A DNA stretch of 64,000 nucleotides from Gadus chalcogrammus (Eukaryota > Chordata > Actinopteri > Gadiformes > Gadidae), in assembly GCF_026213295.1 (NCBI RefSeq), contig NC_079426.1, positions 25,752,402 to 25,816,401 of the forward strand, in the 5' to 3' direction. A program made the position numbers and the translations under genes. Below, piece by piece: positions 47,237-59,646 of the stretch; positions within the stretch are counted from its first letter, which is position 1, and each line of letters opens with the position of its first letter. The notes below the pieces were generated by a model. That model was given only the letters and a program-made list of their open reading frames with translations. It was not told the origin of the DNA and made no database searches.

Positions 47237-47505
47237 TATATATGTATATATATGGGCGTCATTTCCACTGGGGACGGGGGGACATGTCCCCTCCTCTTTT
47301 CAAAATCCTGTTTGTGTCCCCCCACTTTTTTAACCGCAAAAATCGTCCTTACTGTTTGGCCAACCGTCAGATTCTTGCTGAGAATGTGAATTGAGCTGCT
47401 GATTGTAAGGCCCTGATATATAAAAAAATAATAACATAAAGAATTGCCACGGACGAGTAGCGGACACGGACCGCCTGCTTACGCGGTTCTATAGTAGGCT
47501 ACATA

Positions 47506-49020
47506 GGGGATTATCACACTTCCGGGTTCCATTGACGGGATTTGTCTTCGTTGTGCATGAACACTTGCGCACTTCAACAATGGCTGAAACAAAGGCTAGA
47601 TGTCACTGCTCTGTTCCACTTTGTACATCTAACAAATAACACTAACCCTACTTAAGTTTACATGGATTCCCGACTGAATTGAGTCTAAGGAAGAAGTGGA
47701 TTCAAGCGGTTCGCCGGGATGAAGGCTCAAACTTGAAATAAAACAAGGTAGCACGTTTGTTTGTAGCCGGCACTTTAGTGAATCAGACTACACTAACGCT
47801 ACAGCTAGCAACCAACCGGGGTCACACCAAGCGACTGAAAATCGGGTCTGTACCCTCCCGTTTCCAGTGGAACAACTTGGGACTGCCAAGAAGGGAGTCT
47901 GTTTATAAAAGAGCATCAACTCGCTTAGGCCATGACGTTCACCCAGCCCTTCCTGTGGAGCAATTGCTCCTGGATTTATTGGAGCCAGGAGATGGCTGCA
48001 TGGCAGACAAGGGTTTCACCATCGAGAAGCCACTAGCTGATCGTGGACTGAAGCACTCACAATAATAATACTAATTAACTTGTCTCTAACCACTGCGCAG
48101 TTCACCGAAGAGGATGCTCTGAAAACACAAGCAATCGCCCGACTTCGAATCCTCATAGAAAGAGCAATACGCAGAGTCAAGGAATACCGCATCTGGGAAC
48201 GCACTGTCCTCTCACCTTGTCTGGGACAGTCAACCAGCTGTGGACCGTCTGCAGTGTGATGACCAACTACCAGGGACCACTTGACTTAAAAGGCTACATC
48301 CCTGTTGAATAGTGTTTCTACTCAAACATGTACCTATAAATATTAAATATAATATATAAATATTAAAACGAGAGACACTGAACATTTGGAGTGGTCCCTT
48401 CATTTTTCCGGAGCTGTAATTCTGCATACTGAAAACATTGTATATATTGAATGACATGTATGTAATTGAATTAGAAGTCTTTCATCTATAATCATTTTAA
48501 ATTCCAGTCAGTCCATCCTGAAAGTATTCAAAATAATGTTAATATGTAATGTAGTAAATGATGTACTCAGAAAAAGTTTCTTTCAGTTCCTTTATTCATT
48601 CTTTATTCATTCAGTTCATTTCACATTCATTTCACTTTCTGCTGAAGATACACATTCATATGTGTACCAAGGAAGTACAAGTCTATTTTATTTTTCATCT
48701 CTTTTATCATTCCATCATCCCTCCAGACTGAGCTGACGCCAAACTGACATTAGCATAAGCCAACCTACCTAGCGTAAATTAGCTAGCAGACACTCACCTT
48801 CGTAGTCGATATAGTTTGGAGCGGGCTGTTATGGAGTGTTGTTCGGTAAGTCTGTGAACGTCAGAAAACGTGACTTTGGGTACATTTACCAGGAATGTCT
48901 TGAAAGTGAACTGCCGGCCCTCCATCATCGGTTCGCCAGAGTGATGAGTGATTCACCGGATGTCACAGTGCACAAAGATCACCGAATGCGGAAGTACTAC
49001 GTATCAGGGTGATAATCCCC
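47506..49020 (+). mobile_element. ISL2EU-type (THAP plus DDE) transposon, internally deleted
   Basis: Ends GGGGATTATCAC (47,506-47,517) and its exact complement GTGATAATCCCC (49,009-49,020). Between them are a THAP domain and the end of a DDE-type transposase. The family is inferred from the THAP plus IS-like DDE combination. The target duplication could not be fixed. Confidence 0.7.
47580..48230 (+). pseudogene. THAP-DDE transposase pseudogene (ISL2EU-like)
   Basis: ATG at 47,580 opens MAETKARCHCSVPLCTSNK, the first half of a THAP zinc module, then a stop. The second half is legible as FPTELSLRKKWIQAVRRDEG, FVCSRHFSESDYT (the C-x2-H of the module) and GSVPSRFQW near its C-terminal boundary. 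It then jumps to the catalytic region LLDLLEPGDGCMADKGFTIE and, after a frame change at 48,061, EDALKTQAIARLRILIERAI-RRVKEYRIW, which carries the last acidic residue of the DDE domain. The middle of the transposase is deleted. Confidence 0.8.
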
Positions 49021-49501
49021 CATTGTGGCGTCTGTGGACTCGGGTCTCAGACGTGTTCCACCACGCATGCGCACTTGAGAAATTGCTCACTGAATGAAGA
49101 GACTTCGCAGGGTTTTCCATAAAAATGAAACGCCAACAGCAGTTCAATTCAATGCATTTCTTTGGAGAGGGGATGAAAGAAAGAAAGGACATGTGAGTTG
49201 TTTGATTAGCAGGGTTTCCAACTTTGGGACTTTGGCTGGAGTGAGACTCTAAAATATTAGCGTGAGCGGCGATTATTTTTGACAACCCTAACCCTAATTT
49301 TTTTTAAAGAACGGAAACGCTTTTTCAAAATGTACAATTCATTTATTGATTGCACTATTACAAAATAAAGACAGGCATCTTGTATAAAAAAAGGGACACA
49401 ATAGTTACCCCAGCTCTCCAGAGCTGGCTGGCTGGCTGTGGGGGGCTGTGTGTGTGTGTGTGTGTGCCTGTACACTCCTCAGCAGAGGCAGAACATAGAA
49501 G
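49021..49501. other. Short unassigned interval
   Basis: No genes recognised. A GT microsatellite at 49,448-49,465. Confidence 0.35.
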
Positions 49502-49894
49502 TTACATATTAGGCCTGTTGTATGCCACAGTGGCAGTTTTGGCCTGCTTCACAACCTCTGCAGGAGGTTCGTATCTGACGCAGGGTTCAAGGCTGCTCAT
49601 TTTCATGGTCATAATTGACGACAGGGTGCCTTCAAGGGACAGTCGGTTTCTGGTGTCAGTCTTGTTTAGGCCAATCAATGAAAATGTTTGCTCAGCATTC
49701 GCATTTGAGTGAGGCATGCTCAACACAATCTGGGCCACATTGAATAATTTGGGGAATTTAAAAGTGCCACTTGCCCGATTCTTAAGATTTCCAAGATGTA
49801 CCCATAGGTGGGCCATCCTGTGGTACTCCCCATCCTCATTTGTCCTGATGACCGCTTCTTTGTAGCCTATGTAAACTAGATCTTGTACTGTCAC
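49502..49894 (-). pseudogene. hAT transposase C-terminal dimerisation domain remnant
   Basis: A 130-residue frame: EYHRMAHLWVHLGNLKN, FPKLFNVAQIVLSMPHSNAN, AEQTFSLIGLNKTDTRN, LEGTLSSIMTMKM, then YEPPAEVVKQAKTAT. P-H-S-N-A-x-A-E-x-x-F-S is the hATC signature of fish BED-type hAT transposases. No N-terminal or catalytic part is found nearby, so this is a 3' remnant. The frame itself has no stop. Confidence 0.82.
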
Positions 49895-51487
49895 ACATTT
49901 GTGACTTTAGAGTACTCTTGCAAAATAAATATATACGACTTCAAATTTACTGTGACTTTAGCGTACGCATTCAAATTCTGCAGATACAGGTGCTAAACAC
50001 TTTTGCTACAATAATACCTTCATAAGGCACACTGTCCATCTTTTAATGAAAAGGTAGCCTAGTGTAAGATTTTTAGGGGTCCAAGCCAACAGGTTGGATC
50101 CCTATTGTTTTTGCTAACAAACAACTGAACATAAATCATTATGTGACTAGCTTACCTGCTGAAGCTCTGCTTGATTCTTCTCTCCATGTCCATGATTCGT
50201 TTTTCTTTTGAAATATTTCAGCAAGCTCATCTAACAAAACGTCATTGCAAATGAGCCTTTATTTAGCAATTACCTAGCCCTAATAACATACGCGAGAAAA
50301 CGTTTGCAACTAGTTGAAGTCTTTACTGTCTCAGCACCTAATTGTGAAAATCGACAAGATATACAATATAGTATAATCAAACATCCCAGCAATATTTATA
50401 CCACTTGCTTACTCTCTATATGTCATTCATGGTTCTATATTTATAATTTTTATTTTACTTTACATTTAATTCTTCATAATTCAGGCATTACAGAACTTTC
50501 ATGGTCATAAATAAAAAATACGAACTGCAGTTTAATTTCTTTGTTTGTTCTTGAATTGACGTAGAATGGAGCAAAGGCTCCTGGGATTGGGAAATGCGTT
50601 TATCCAATAAACAGATGGAGGTCAAGTCTATTTTCGAAAATGTAGGGGGATATATTAGTGGCCCCACGTCGAATGGTATGACCCAAGATACGTCAGACAG
50701 AGAAAGCGCGCAAATTAGACGGTACCACCTTGTCATTTGTTTACCCAGGTGCCATGGCAACACCATTGCTACTTCTCATTGGCTGAATCTTTGAGAACGT
50801 TGTAGACTCAATCGATATAAGGTCGCGGGGAGACAAAGCTCTGTTCGTTTGTATATTTTATTTACGTGACCATATTTTTGTTTTATGTTAAAAAAGAAAG
50901 AATCAAAGAACCAGTTCTTCCTGTTTTGGGGAACAAGTTCTTGTCGTTCACTTTCGGGATTTGTTCGTTGTGAACGAATCGGTCGCGACCAACCCATCCC
51001 CAAACGCGCATCAGTAGGCTCCGACTCCGGCTCTGAACTGACCTTTTCAAAAGCAACTTAGTATCAGGTGCGTGGTTTTCAGCGAATCAACGATCAGAGA
51101 ATACTGCCGTGATCACGTTGTAGGTAGGCAGATGTTACAGCTGTTAGTCTGCTCCCGCAGAAAATGAACGGGAGGATTTTTTATTTTGGAGTGACATTTC
51201 TTGCGTGTGCGTGACAGCGTGAGATTGATGGTGAAAGTGTGATAGTCCCGCCAGGGGCGTTACTGTTGGCAACCCTGGATTAGTGGTTGTAAAACAGCAT
51301 GATTTTTCTATTAAGCTATGTCACTTGAAAACGAGTCCACCTTAATCCACAGCAAGTATCCGTCAACAATGTTTGAAAAGCAGAGTCTCTCTCGCTGCTA
51401 GTTTACTTTAACGTTAGACTCACACACCAAGGGCTCAAAAGGATAACTCGACTCTGCTTTCATAGGATGACCAGGGGTGACCAGGGG
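49895..51487. other. Intergenic stretch, no recognised genes
   Basis: Only AT-rich and unclassified sequence. The block near 50,893-50,985 (AAAGAACCAGTTCTT, CGTTCACTTTCGGGATTTGT) looks like dispersed fish repeat sequence but could not be delimited. Confidence 0.3.
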
Positions 51488-51566
51488 CGCCAAAAAATAT
51501 TCCGATTTATAAAACCCTGCATACGGACACCATACGCAATCTTTGCTTTATAAATCACAGAGTGCC
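51488..51566. mobile_element. Harbinger-family fragment related to 17,774-17,855
   Basis: GCCAAAAAATATTC, TTATAAAACCCTGC, GCAATCTTTGCTTTATAAAT and CACAGAGTG appear in the same order as at 17,774-17,855, with small differences. No coding sequence. Confidence 0.7.
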
Positions 51567-51568
51567 TA

Positions 51569-53663
51569 GGGGAGAGCCGGGTCGATTGAAACACGGGACG
51601 ATTGAAACACAGCGATTTACTCGAAAACCACGCAAGGCTTTCACGACAAATTTCGTCACTACGTTCAGCAAGCAAGACTGACCAACCCCGGGAAATTTTG
51701 TGTAATGACGTCACGCCGTTCAGATGTTATCCCGCAAACCTGTTTGCGGGATAACGAGAGCTGTAAGTAAAATCCTTCCTGCGGTAGTTTTTTATTAATT
51801 AATAGTTTTATTTTTTGTTTCATGCCATAATAATATGACTATACAACAGATGAATTAGTACTTAAACCTGTGATAAAGTGTGCAATGTCACAGTTTTGAA
51901 GTTTAGAGGTAAAAAAGGTTTAAGTGTTTAACCTGTTTCAAACGTCCAGCACATCACCATGCGTAATTACGTGAGCATTGCACAATCATTACCTCTATAA
52001 ATCACAGAATTAATAAATGTTTTGCAATGAATAACTACTGCTTTGAATTAATAACATATTTTGAATGAACAAAACGTGTTTATCACATGCATCAACAGAT
52101 TATTACTGAGTGAAAAATGCCACGCGTGAGAAGGAGAACCACCTCCCGTGGGCTGGTTCCTGCATGGGTGTATGCCAGGGCCTGCAGCAAGGTCAATTCT
52201 GGGAGCTCAGTGAGGCAGGCAGCGTTGGCAAACAACATAAATCATGTGACGTTGTCACGCTACCTCAAGCGGAGGGCAGAAGAGGGCAGTGAAGTGGCTA
52301 GGTCCCCTGGCTATAACCCGCACAATAGGGTTTTTAACGCAGCGCAGGAGGGAAAGGTCAGGGACTACCTGAACAGGGCAGCAGCCATTTATTTTGGGCT
52401 CACCCCTAATGAGGTCAGTGTTGTGAAAAGGGCTACATAAGTTTTAGGACAGGCACACATGTATGCTATGCACATACTTTAATTAATAAATATGAACAAA
52501 TAACAAACATAAACATAAACACACAAATGTACATCAACTTTCTATGACCCCTTCAGGTCAGAAAATAAGCCTTTGAGCTGGCAGTGCACTTCAGCTGCCC
52601 ATTCCCTGCATCCTGGTTGAGGAAGAGCATGGCGGGGAAGGACTGGTTCACCTCCTTCATGGAGCGCAGTGGCAGCCTCTCCCTTCGGCGTCCAGAGGCC
52701 ACTAGCCAACAACGGTTGTCAAATTTCAACCAAAGAAATGTCAACTTGTTCCACCAAAATTTAAAGACGGCACCAGTTCCAGGCCAAGGATATTTGGAAC
52801 ATTGATGAAACCGGTATTTAATATGAACTATATTAACATAAAACACAACTATATGTATATATATCACATAACTATATACATACAACTATGCTCACACAAC
52901 TATTTACAGGGGTCACTACTGTCCAGGTGCCAGACCGTGTCATCGCCCAGATGGGGCAGAAGCAGGTCGGGTCAGTGACCTCAGCGGAGAGGGGGACCCT
53001 GTCACAGTTGCCCTGGCAGGCAATCGGCAGGGCGACCTTGTTCCGCCATTCTTCATCTTCCCCCGTAAGCGGTTCAAAGACCACTTCCTGAGGGGTGGAC
53101 CCGTTGGCTGTGCTGGCAGCGGCAACCCAACTGGATGGATGAAGGAGCCAGACTTCCTCCTGTACCTGGCCCACTTCACCAGTCACACCCGTGTTTCCAA
53201 GGAGTTGAAGCTAATCCTCCTGCTGGACAATCACCTGTCCCACCTGTCAATTGCAGCAATTGATTACTGCAGAGCCAATGGCATAGTGCTGCTGTCATTC
53301 CCTCCCCACTGCACCCACAGGTTGCAGCCAATGAACATTAGTGTCTTCGGCCCCCTAAAGGGGTACGTAAACAGTGCGGCGGACAGGTGGATGAGGAGCC
53401 ACCCAGGGATAAACATCTCAATTTATGATGTGCCCTCCATCGTTGCTGAAGCCTTACCAAAGGCTGCAACAGTGAACAACATCACCTCCGGGGTCTCAAG
53501 TCCAGGGATCTGGCCTTTTTACCCCTCTGCGTTTGAGGAAAAGGACTTTGCCGGAGCTTATTCAACAGACCGTCCTCCCCCCCAGGCTTCGGGTGACGAG
53601 GTCAGCGCTTCTCCAGGTGCCACATCAGGTAGGAACAGTTCATCAGAAGCAACAGAGGATTAA
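51569..53663 (+). mobile_element. pogo/jerky-type transposon, 3' end missing
   Basis: Starts after TA with GGGGAGAGCCGGGTCGATTG and a second ACGATTGAAACAC repeat, the look of pogo/Tigger termini in fish. Contains a three-exon transposase. The matching right terminus was not found before the Rex3 tail at about 53,811, so the end is lost. Confidence 0.7.
52117..53663 (+). pseudogene. pogo/jerky-type transposase pseudogene in three exons
   Basis: Exon 1 (52,117-52,413): MPRVRRRTTSRG, helix-turn-helix with NNINHVTLSRYLKRR. Exon 2 (52,557-52,813): AVHFSCPFPASWLRKSMAG, KDWFTSFMERSGSLSLRRPE (CENP-B-type DNA-binding), then after a one-base shift DIWNIDETG with the first catalytic aspartate; a TAA sits four codons into this exon. 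Exon 3 (52,910-53,663): GVTTVQVPDRVIAQMGQKQV, a frameshift near 53,000, then LILLLDNHLSHLS (second aspartate) and LQPMNISVFGPLKGYV, where the third aspartate of L-Q-P-L-D is replaced by asparagine. Introns have GT-AG ends. Inactive on three counts. Confidence 0.85.
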
Positions 53664-53810
53664 ACAGAGGTCATAATACATAAGTAAATAGTCCCATAAG
53701 TCCAAGTTCATAAAAAAAGTCCATAGGGTAGTGGACGGCAGAGAAGCTGCTAGACCACCAGGCCACAACTCTCACATCTGGGTATTTAACAAGGATCAGG
53801 AGGGTGAGTT

Positions 53811-53835
53811 TCCTCATCCTCATCCTCATCCGCTT
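53811..53835 (-). repeat. (GGATGA)n 3' tail of the Rex3 element
   Basis: Short tandem tail read on the minus strand directly after CCGGATAAGC, as expected for RTE-clade LINEs with microsatellite tails. Confidence 0.85.
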
Positions 53836-56812
53836 ATCCGGGGTCGGGTCGCGGGGGGAGCAGCTCAAGCATGGGGCCCCAGACTTCCCTTTCCCGGGCC
53901 ACATTGACCAGCTCTGACGGGGGGATCCCGAGGCGTTCCCAGGCCAGTGTTGAGATATAATCTCTCCACCTAGTCCTGGGTCTTCCCCGAGGTCTCCTCA
54001 CCACTGGACGTGCCTGAAACACCTCCCAAGGATGGCGCCCAGTGGGCATCCTTACCAGATGCCCGAACCACCTCAGCTGACTCCCTTCTAAGTAAAGGAG
54101 AAGCGGCTCTAATCCGAGTTCCTCACGGATGGCTGAGCTTCTCACCCTATCCCTAAGGGAGACGCCAGCCACCCTTCTGAGAAAACTCATCTCGGCCGCT
54201 TGTACCCGCGATCTCGTCCTTTCGGTCATCACCCAGCCCTCATGACCATAGGTGAGGATAGGAACGAAGATCGACCGGTAGATCGAGAGCTTTGCCTTGC
54301 GGCTCAGCTCTCTTTTCGTAACAACGGTGCGGTAAAGCGAACGCAATACCGCCCCCGCTGCTCCGATTCTCCGGCCAGTCTCACGCTCCATAGTACCCTC
54401 ACTCGCGAACAAGACCCCGAGTTACTTGAACTCCTTCACTTGGGCTAATGACTCATTTCCTACCCGGAGTAAGCAATCCACCGGTTTCCTGCTAAGAGTC
54501 ATGGCCTCAGATTTAGCGGTGCTGATCCTCATCCCAGCCGCTTCACACTCGGCCGCCAGCCGATCCAGTGAGTACTGAAGGTCACAGGCCAATGATCCAA
54601 TGAGGACCACATCATCTGCAAAAAGCAGTGACGAGATCCTCAGACCACCGAACTGCAACCCCTCCCCACCACGACTACGCCTCGATATCCTGTCCATGTA
54701 TATCAAAAATAGGATTGGTGACAAGGCGCAGCCCTGGCGGAGACCAGCACCCACTGAGAACGAAACTGACTGGCTGCCGAGGACGCGAACACAGCTCTCG
54801 CTTTGGGAGCAGAGATTGGATGGCCCTGAGGAGAGACCCTTACCCCATACTCCCGCAGCACCTCCCACAGTTTCTCCCGGGGGACCCGGTCATATGCCTT
54901 CTCCAGATCCACAAAACACATGTAGACCGGATTGGCATACTCCCAGGCCCCCTCCAGGATCCTTGCGAGAGTGAAGAGCTGGTCCGTAGTTCCACGTCCG
55001 AGGCGAAAACCGCATTGTTCCTCTTCAATCTGAGGTTCGACGATCGGCCGAACCCTCCTTTCCAGCACCTTGGAGTAGACTTTACCAGGGAGGCTGAGAA
55101 GTGTGATACCCTGGTAATTGGCACACACTCTCTGGACCCCCTTTTTGAACAGGGGAACCACCACCCCGGTTTGCCACTCCTTTGGCACTGTACCCGACTC
55201 CCACGCGATGTTGAATGGGCGTGTCAACCATGACAGCCCCTCAACACCCAGAGCCTTTAGCATTTCTGGCTGGATCTCATCAATCCCTGGGGCTTTGCCA
55301 CTGCGGAGATGTTTGACTACCTCAGTGACCTCCACCAGGGAAATTGACGACGAAACACCATCAACCTCGAGCTCTGCCCCAACATAGAAGGCGTGTTATT
55401 CAGATTCAGGAGTTCCTCAAAGTGTTCCTTCCAACGTCCGACGACCTCCTCAGTTGAGATCAACAGAGTCCCATCCTTACTGTACACAGCTTGGATTGTT
55501 CCTTGTTTCCCCCTCCTGAGGTTAGGGTTAGTTGGATAGTCTTCCAGAAACACTTTGGTGCCGACCAAAGTCTCAGATTTCTCCATGGCCTCTCCGAACT
55601 TCTCCCACCCCCCTGCCTAGCCTCCGTCACGGCATCAGCTGTAGCCCTTCGAGCCTGTCGGTACCCTGCAACCGAGTCTGGAGTCCTCCAGGATATCATA
55701 TCCCGGAAGGCCTCCTTCTTCAATCGGATGGCTTCCCTGACCACCGGTGTCCACCACGGTGCCCGCCCCTTGAGGAGCCTCTGAGGCCACAGCTAGCCAC
55801 CGCAGCTTCAGCAAAGAAGGCTTTGAACACCGCCACTCCGGCTCAATGCCCCCAACCCCCACAGGAATGCCAGAAAAACTCAGCCGGAGGTGTGAGTTGA
55901 AGATACCTAGGACGGGGGCCTCCTCCAGACGTTCCCAATTCAACCGCACTACTCGTTTGGGCTTACCAGGTCTATCCGGAAATTTTCCCCATTCCCTGAT
56001 CCAACTCACCAACAGATGGTGGCCGGTTGACAGTTCCGCCCCTTTCTTAACCCGAGTGTCCAAAACATGCGGCCTCAGATCAGATGACACGATCACGAAA
56101 TCGATCATCGATCTTCGGCCTAGGGTACTCTGGTACCAGGTACACTTATGAGCACCCTTATGTTCGAACATGGTGTTCGTTATGGATAATCCATGACTAG
56201 AACAGAAGTCCAATAGCAAACGACCGCTCGGGTTTAGATCAGGGATGCCGTTCCTCCCCACCACACCTCTCCAGTTGTCTCCATCGTTGCCCACGCGTGC
56301 GTTGAAGTCTCCCAGCAGAACTACGGAGTCCCCTACTGGAGCCCCATACAGGACTCCATTCAGGGTCTCTCAGAAGGCCGTACTCTGAACTGCTGTTTGG
56401 TGCATACGCACAAACAACAGTCAGAGTTTTCCCCCCTACAGCCCTTAGGCGCATGGAGGCGACCCTCTCGTCTACCGGGGTAAACGCCAACACCGCGGAG
56501 CTCAGCCAGGGATTTATGAGTATCCCCACACCCGCCTGGCGCCTCACGCCCTCGGCATCTCCGGAGAAGAATAGAGTCCAACCCCTATCCAGGAGTACGG
56601 TACCAGAGCTGAGACTGTGCGTGGAGGTAAGCCCCACCAGATCTAACTGATAGCGCTCCACCTCCCTCACAAGCTCCGGTTCCTTTCCCCACAGCGAGGT
56701 GACGTTCCACGTCCCCAGAGCCAGCTTCTGCCGCCCGGGTCTGGTTCGTCGAGACCCCTGATCTTCGCTGCCACCCATGTGGCTGCGCACCCGACCCCAA
56801 CGGCCTTCCACT
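53811..56812 (-). pseudogene. Rex3-like RTE LINE, nearly full length, broken by frameshifts
   Basis: Minus strand. The 5' part reads LALGTWNVTSLWGKEPELV, VGLTSTHSLSSGTVLLDRGW and, further on, [53 protein letters not shown] (endonuclease). The reverse transcriptase reads SGKAPGIDEIQPEMLK, EWQTGVVVPLFKKG, YQGITLLSLPGKVYSKVLER, EEQCGFRLGRGTTDQLFTL, then GLRQGCALSPILF and SLLFADDVVLI (catalytic F-A-D-D). The 3' end has KAKLSIYRSIFVPILTYGHE and RWRDYISTLAWERLG, then a GGATGA tail at 53,811-53,835. GATG-type tails and the W-Q-T-G-V-V-V string are features of fish Rex3. At least five frameshifts or stops; no long intact ORF. Confidence 0.92.
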
Positions 56813-57062
56813 ATATAAGCCTTCTAGACCACTAAGATCTTCTGAGACAAATCTGTTTATTATCCCCAGAGTAAACACGAAACATGGGAAAGCAGGATTT
56901 AGTTGCCATGCAACAAATAGCTATACATTGCTTTTTTTTAACCTAGCCTTTATTTTCTGTTACGTATCTCTTTTTATTGTAATACTCTGCAATGCATTCT
57001 CTTTTACTTTGCCTATGTTTTCTTTTACTTATCTATTATTTTATTATATTGTATGTAATCTA

Positions 57063-57125
57063 TGTGAAGCACTTTGGGTCTGCCTCGTGTATGAAAAGTG
57101 CTATATAAATAAAGTTGCCTTGCCT
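57063..57125 (+). mobile_element. L2-type LINE 3' end
   Basis: GAAGCACTTTGGGTCTGCCT, AAAAGTGCTATATAAATAAA and GTTGCCTTGCCTT. The same arrangement of motifs is seen at the end of the intact LINE near 14,013-14,060. Only the last part of the element is recognised; the sequence upstream to about 56,920 may belong to it. Confidence 0.6.
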
Positions 57126-57968
57126 TTAATTCGACAGCAGAATGTATGTTTTTGCTTTAACCCAGATGAGGCCAGACTGAGATGAACTTGAAACACGTCC
57201 TTAAATATGAGGATGGTCTCACAAGGCTGAAGTTGTTGACGACCCAAATCAACTGTAACACAGTAGAGCATGTGGCCAAGCGGACCAACTAATGCTGTAC
57301 TCTGTCGTTTTTATCAATCTTTTATTGAGAGTCTCCTGAGCTTTTCTTTTATCTGCTGGTTTCACAGCCTCACAGTAAAAGACAGAAACAGCAGTAGAGA
57401 GACAACAGTATTGTCAACATCTGTTCTAAGATCACCGGAGTTAAACAAAGGAACTTGAATTATTTTTGCAATCGGCAAATCATTAACCCATTTAGGCCTA
57501 AAGCGCCTGGAAAAAATGCCTGTAAAACCTATAGGCGATTTCAGAAAAGCCCCCAAAACCTGAAGTTTTTCTAGAAATTCAGCAATTGTGTCAACGCCTA
57601 CTAAATTACTGATTTCTCAGCACCTGTAACAGATAGGAACACAATTCAAAAAGTATTTGAGAGCTGACACCTGTGGCTTTCATGGGAAATTTGAGTTTTT
57701 ATTTACCAATATTTACAATATTTACATACAGGTAGAAAAGTAAATAAAAAAGTAAAAAAATATGTAAAAGTGCAGGAACAGCACAAAACAGTAAAAAAAA
57801 TAAAGTATAAAAAAGTGAAATAAGTATATAAGAAAGTAATAAAGTATATAATAACAAACATGGGAAGGGGAACAGACTGGGACTAAAACTGTAAACAGTC
57901 TGCGTTTTAAATTACATGCACTTGTATGTGATGACTACTGAATAAAAGTATTATGCATAATACAAATA
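57126..57968. other. Intergenic stretch, A/T-rich, no genes
   Basis: Includes an A-rich zone with AAAGTAAATAAAAAAGTAAA motifs around 57,735-57,860. Nothing coding. Confidence 0.4.
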
Positions 57969-58240
57969 ATTCAATTCAATTCAATTTTATTTGTATAGCC
58001 CTTAATCACCATTACAGTCTCAAAGGGCTTAACAGGCCAAATATTTGTGACACCCCCCTTTACCCATGCCCCCACACGGGCAAGAAAAAACTCCCTTGAA
58101 TCAGCAAGGAATAAATCTTGAGAAGAAACGCAGTGTAGGGGATCCCTTCTTCCAGGGATGGTCAGGAGTGCAATGGGTGCCACAATTGACATACAGGTAA
58201 ATACAATTGACATACAGGTAAATACATGCACATCATATTA
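57969..58240 (-). mobile_element. L2-like element 3' end, minus strand
   Basis: On the minus strand it ends GGGCTATACAAATAAAATTG and AATTGAATTGAATT repeats, preceded by sequence containing GCTTAAGGGATTT-like and CTCAAGATTTATTCCTTGC blocks common in fish L2-derived repeats. A 22-base string (ACAATTGACATACAGGTAAATA) is duplicated at 58,183-58,224. Confidence 0.55.
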
Positions 58241-58654
58241 AAATGGTGATGGGGTTTTGGCCGGTTATCCATGAGGAGAGTCCATCCATAAATACAATTG
58301 CATTCCATCCTAAGAAGTAGCGTAATTAAAAGATACAGGCTATAATTTGCGAATGTATAGTAGCCTAGGCCTTATTGTTCTGGAGATCGCAGTTAGGTGT
58401 AAAATTCCAAAGAAGCTCTATTCTTTGGAAGAGATGTATTGCTAGTCTGGAGATCGCATTTACGTGTGACATTCCAACCCAGTCGCCAAGAAAAAACGTC
58501 AGTGGTGTACGTTTCCATGAACACTGGATACGTAGCATTTCAACGTAAAAAATAGCGTGTTATACCTACAGTATCCACGTGTGCCGCTGTGGAGGTGGGT
58601 TTCGGGGTTTGGGTTTCACGGCTTTCGCGGCAAATTGTGGACACGATTGTTTAG
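58241..58654. other. Unassigned interval before the palindrome
   Basis: Two diverged copies of a GTCTGGAGATCGCA motif occur near 58,380 and 58,446. Nothing else recognised. GTGTACGTTTCC and TCAACGTAAAAAATAGCGTG near 58,505-58,560 resemble 59,445-59,495 inside the palindrome, hinting at an older related copy. Confidence 0.4.
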
Positions 58655-58800
58655 GGGGGGGGGGGGAGACTGTTGTTGACCGGGGAGGGGGGGGGGGGGA
58701 TAGACACGTTTGTTGAGACACGTTAGTTGAAGGGGGGGGGGGGGGGGGGGGGGGGACACGTTTGTTGAGGGGGGGGGAGACACGTTTGTAGGGGGGGGGG
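58655..58800. repeat. G-run cluster with GACACGTTTGTTGA spacers
   Basis: At least five G-runs of 8 to 20 bases separated by GACACGTTTGTTGAG-type spacers, directly next to the left arm of the giant palindrome. Such G-runs could form quadruplexes and are also prone to sequencing error. Confidence 0.85.
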
Positions 58801-59499
58801 GCACGCTCGACAACGAGAGTTGGTTTTTATTGAACGCTCGACAACGAGAGTTGGTTTTTATTGAACGAGACTTCAACACGGAACAGCTGCGCGAAACGAT
58901 GGTCACGTCACTCTCGGTGACGGTGTCGACAATAATGAACACACGAACAATGTTAATAGAACAACACACAACCACATAACATCCCGAACCCATTAACCCC
59001 ACTTAATCCTAACAACAAAACAAGTTAACAAAAGCCCCATTTGTCAACTGAGAACCCCAATTCCCAGAATCCCCCGCGGCTCCGGAACACGGCGTAGCTT
59101 ATATTAATCTTTATTATCTGAATGGGAAATGCAATATTTTAGGACAGATACACCATTAAACGCGTTTCTAATGACATTTCTAGCGAGAAATGTACATTTT
59201 CCTTACATAATCTTCAGTCAGTGAATGTGTCTGATCTTTAGTTTTATAGTTATTAGGAGTTGATCGGCTCGCTCGCATGTTTCAACGACGTCAGGTTGCT
59301 TTCGCTAAACTAGCAGCTCACGTGCTTCCGGCGTTTGTGTTATTAAACTGTTACTTTATGTAACTTTTAATGATATCATCTTGTTAGAAACACGTATATC
59401 TGAGAGCCAACCCAGTCGCCAAAATCATACCTACGTTGACACTGTACGTTTCGTGAACACTGGATTACGTCGCATTTCAACATAAAATTGCGTGTTATA

Positions 59500-59595
59500 C
59501 ACACACACACACACGCACGCACATGCACAGACACACACACACAAGCACACACAAGCACACACACGCACGCACAGACACACAGACACACAAACACA

Positions 59596-59637
<42 letters not shown>

Positions 59638-59646
59638 CGCACACGG
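59500..59646. repeat. CA-rich microsatellite, left arm
   Basis: CA repeat with GCACGCACA and CAGACACA interruptions; its mirror is the GT repeat at 63,048-63,176, which is shorter. Confidence 0.95.

Noticed and set aside
54600..55233. Long plus-strand frames opposite the Rex3 element
   Set aside because: Shadow frames of the minus-strand reverse transcriptase; no independent motif.
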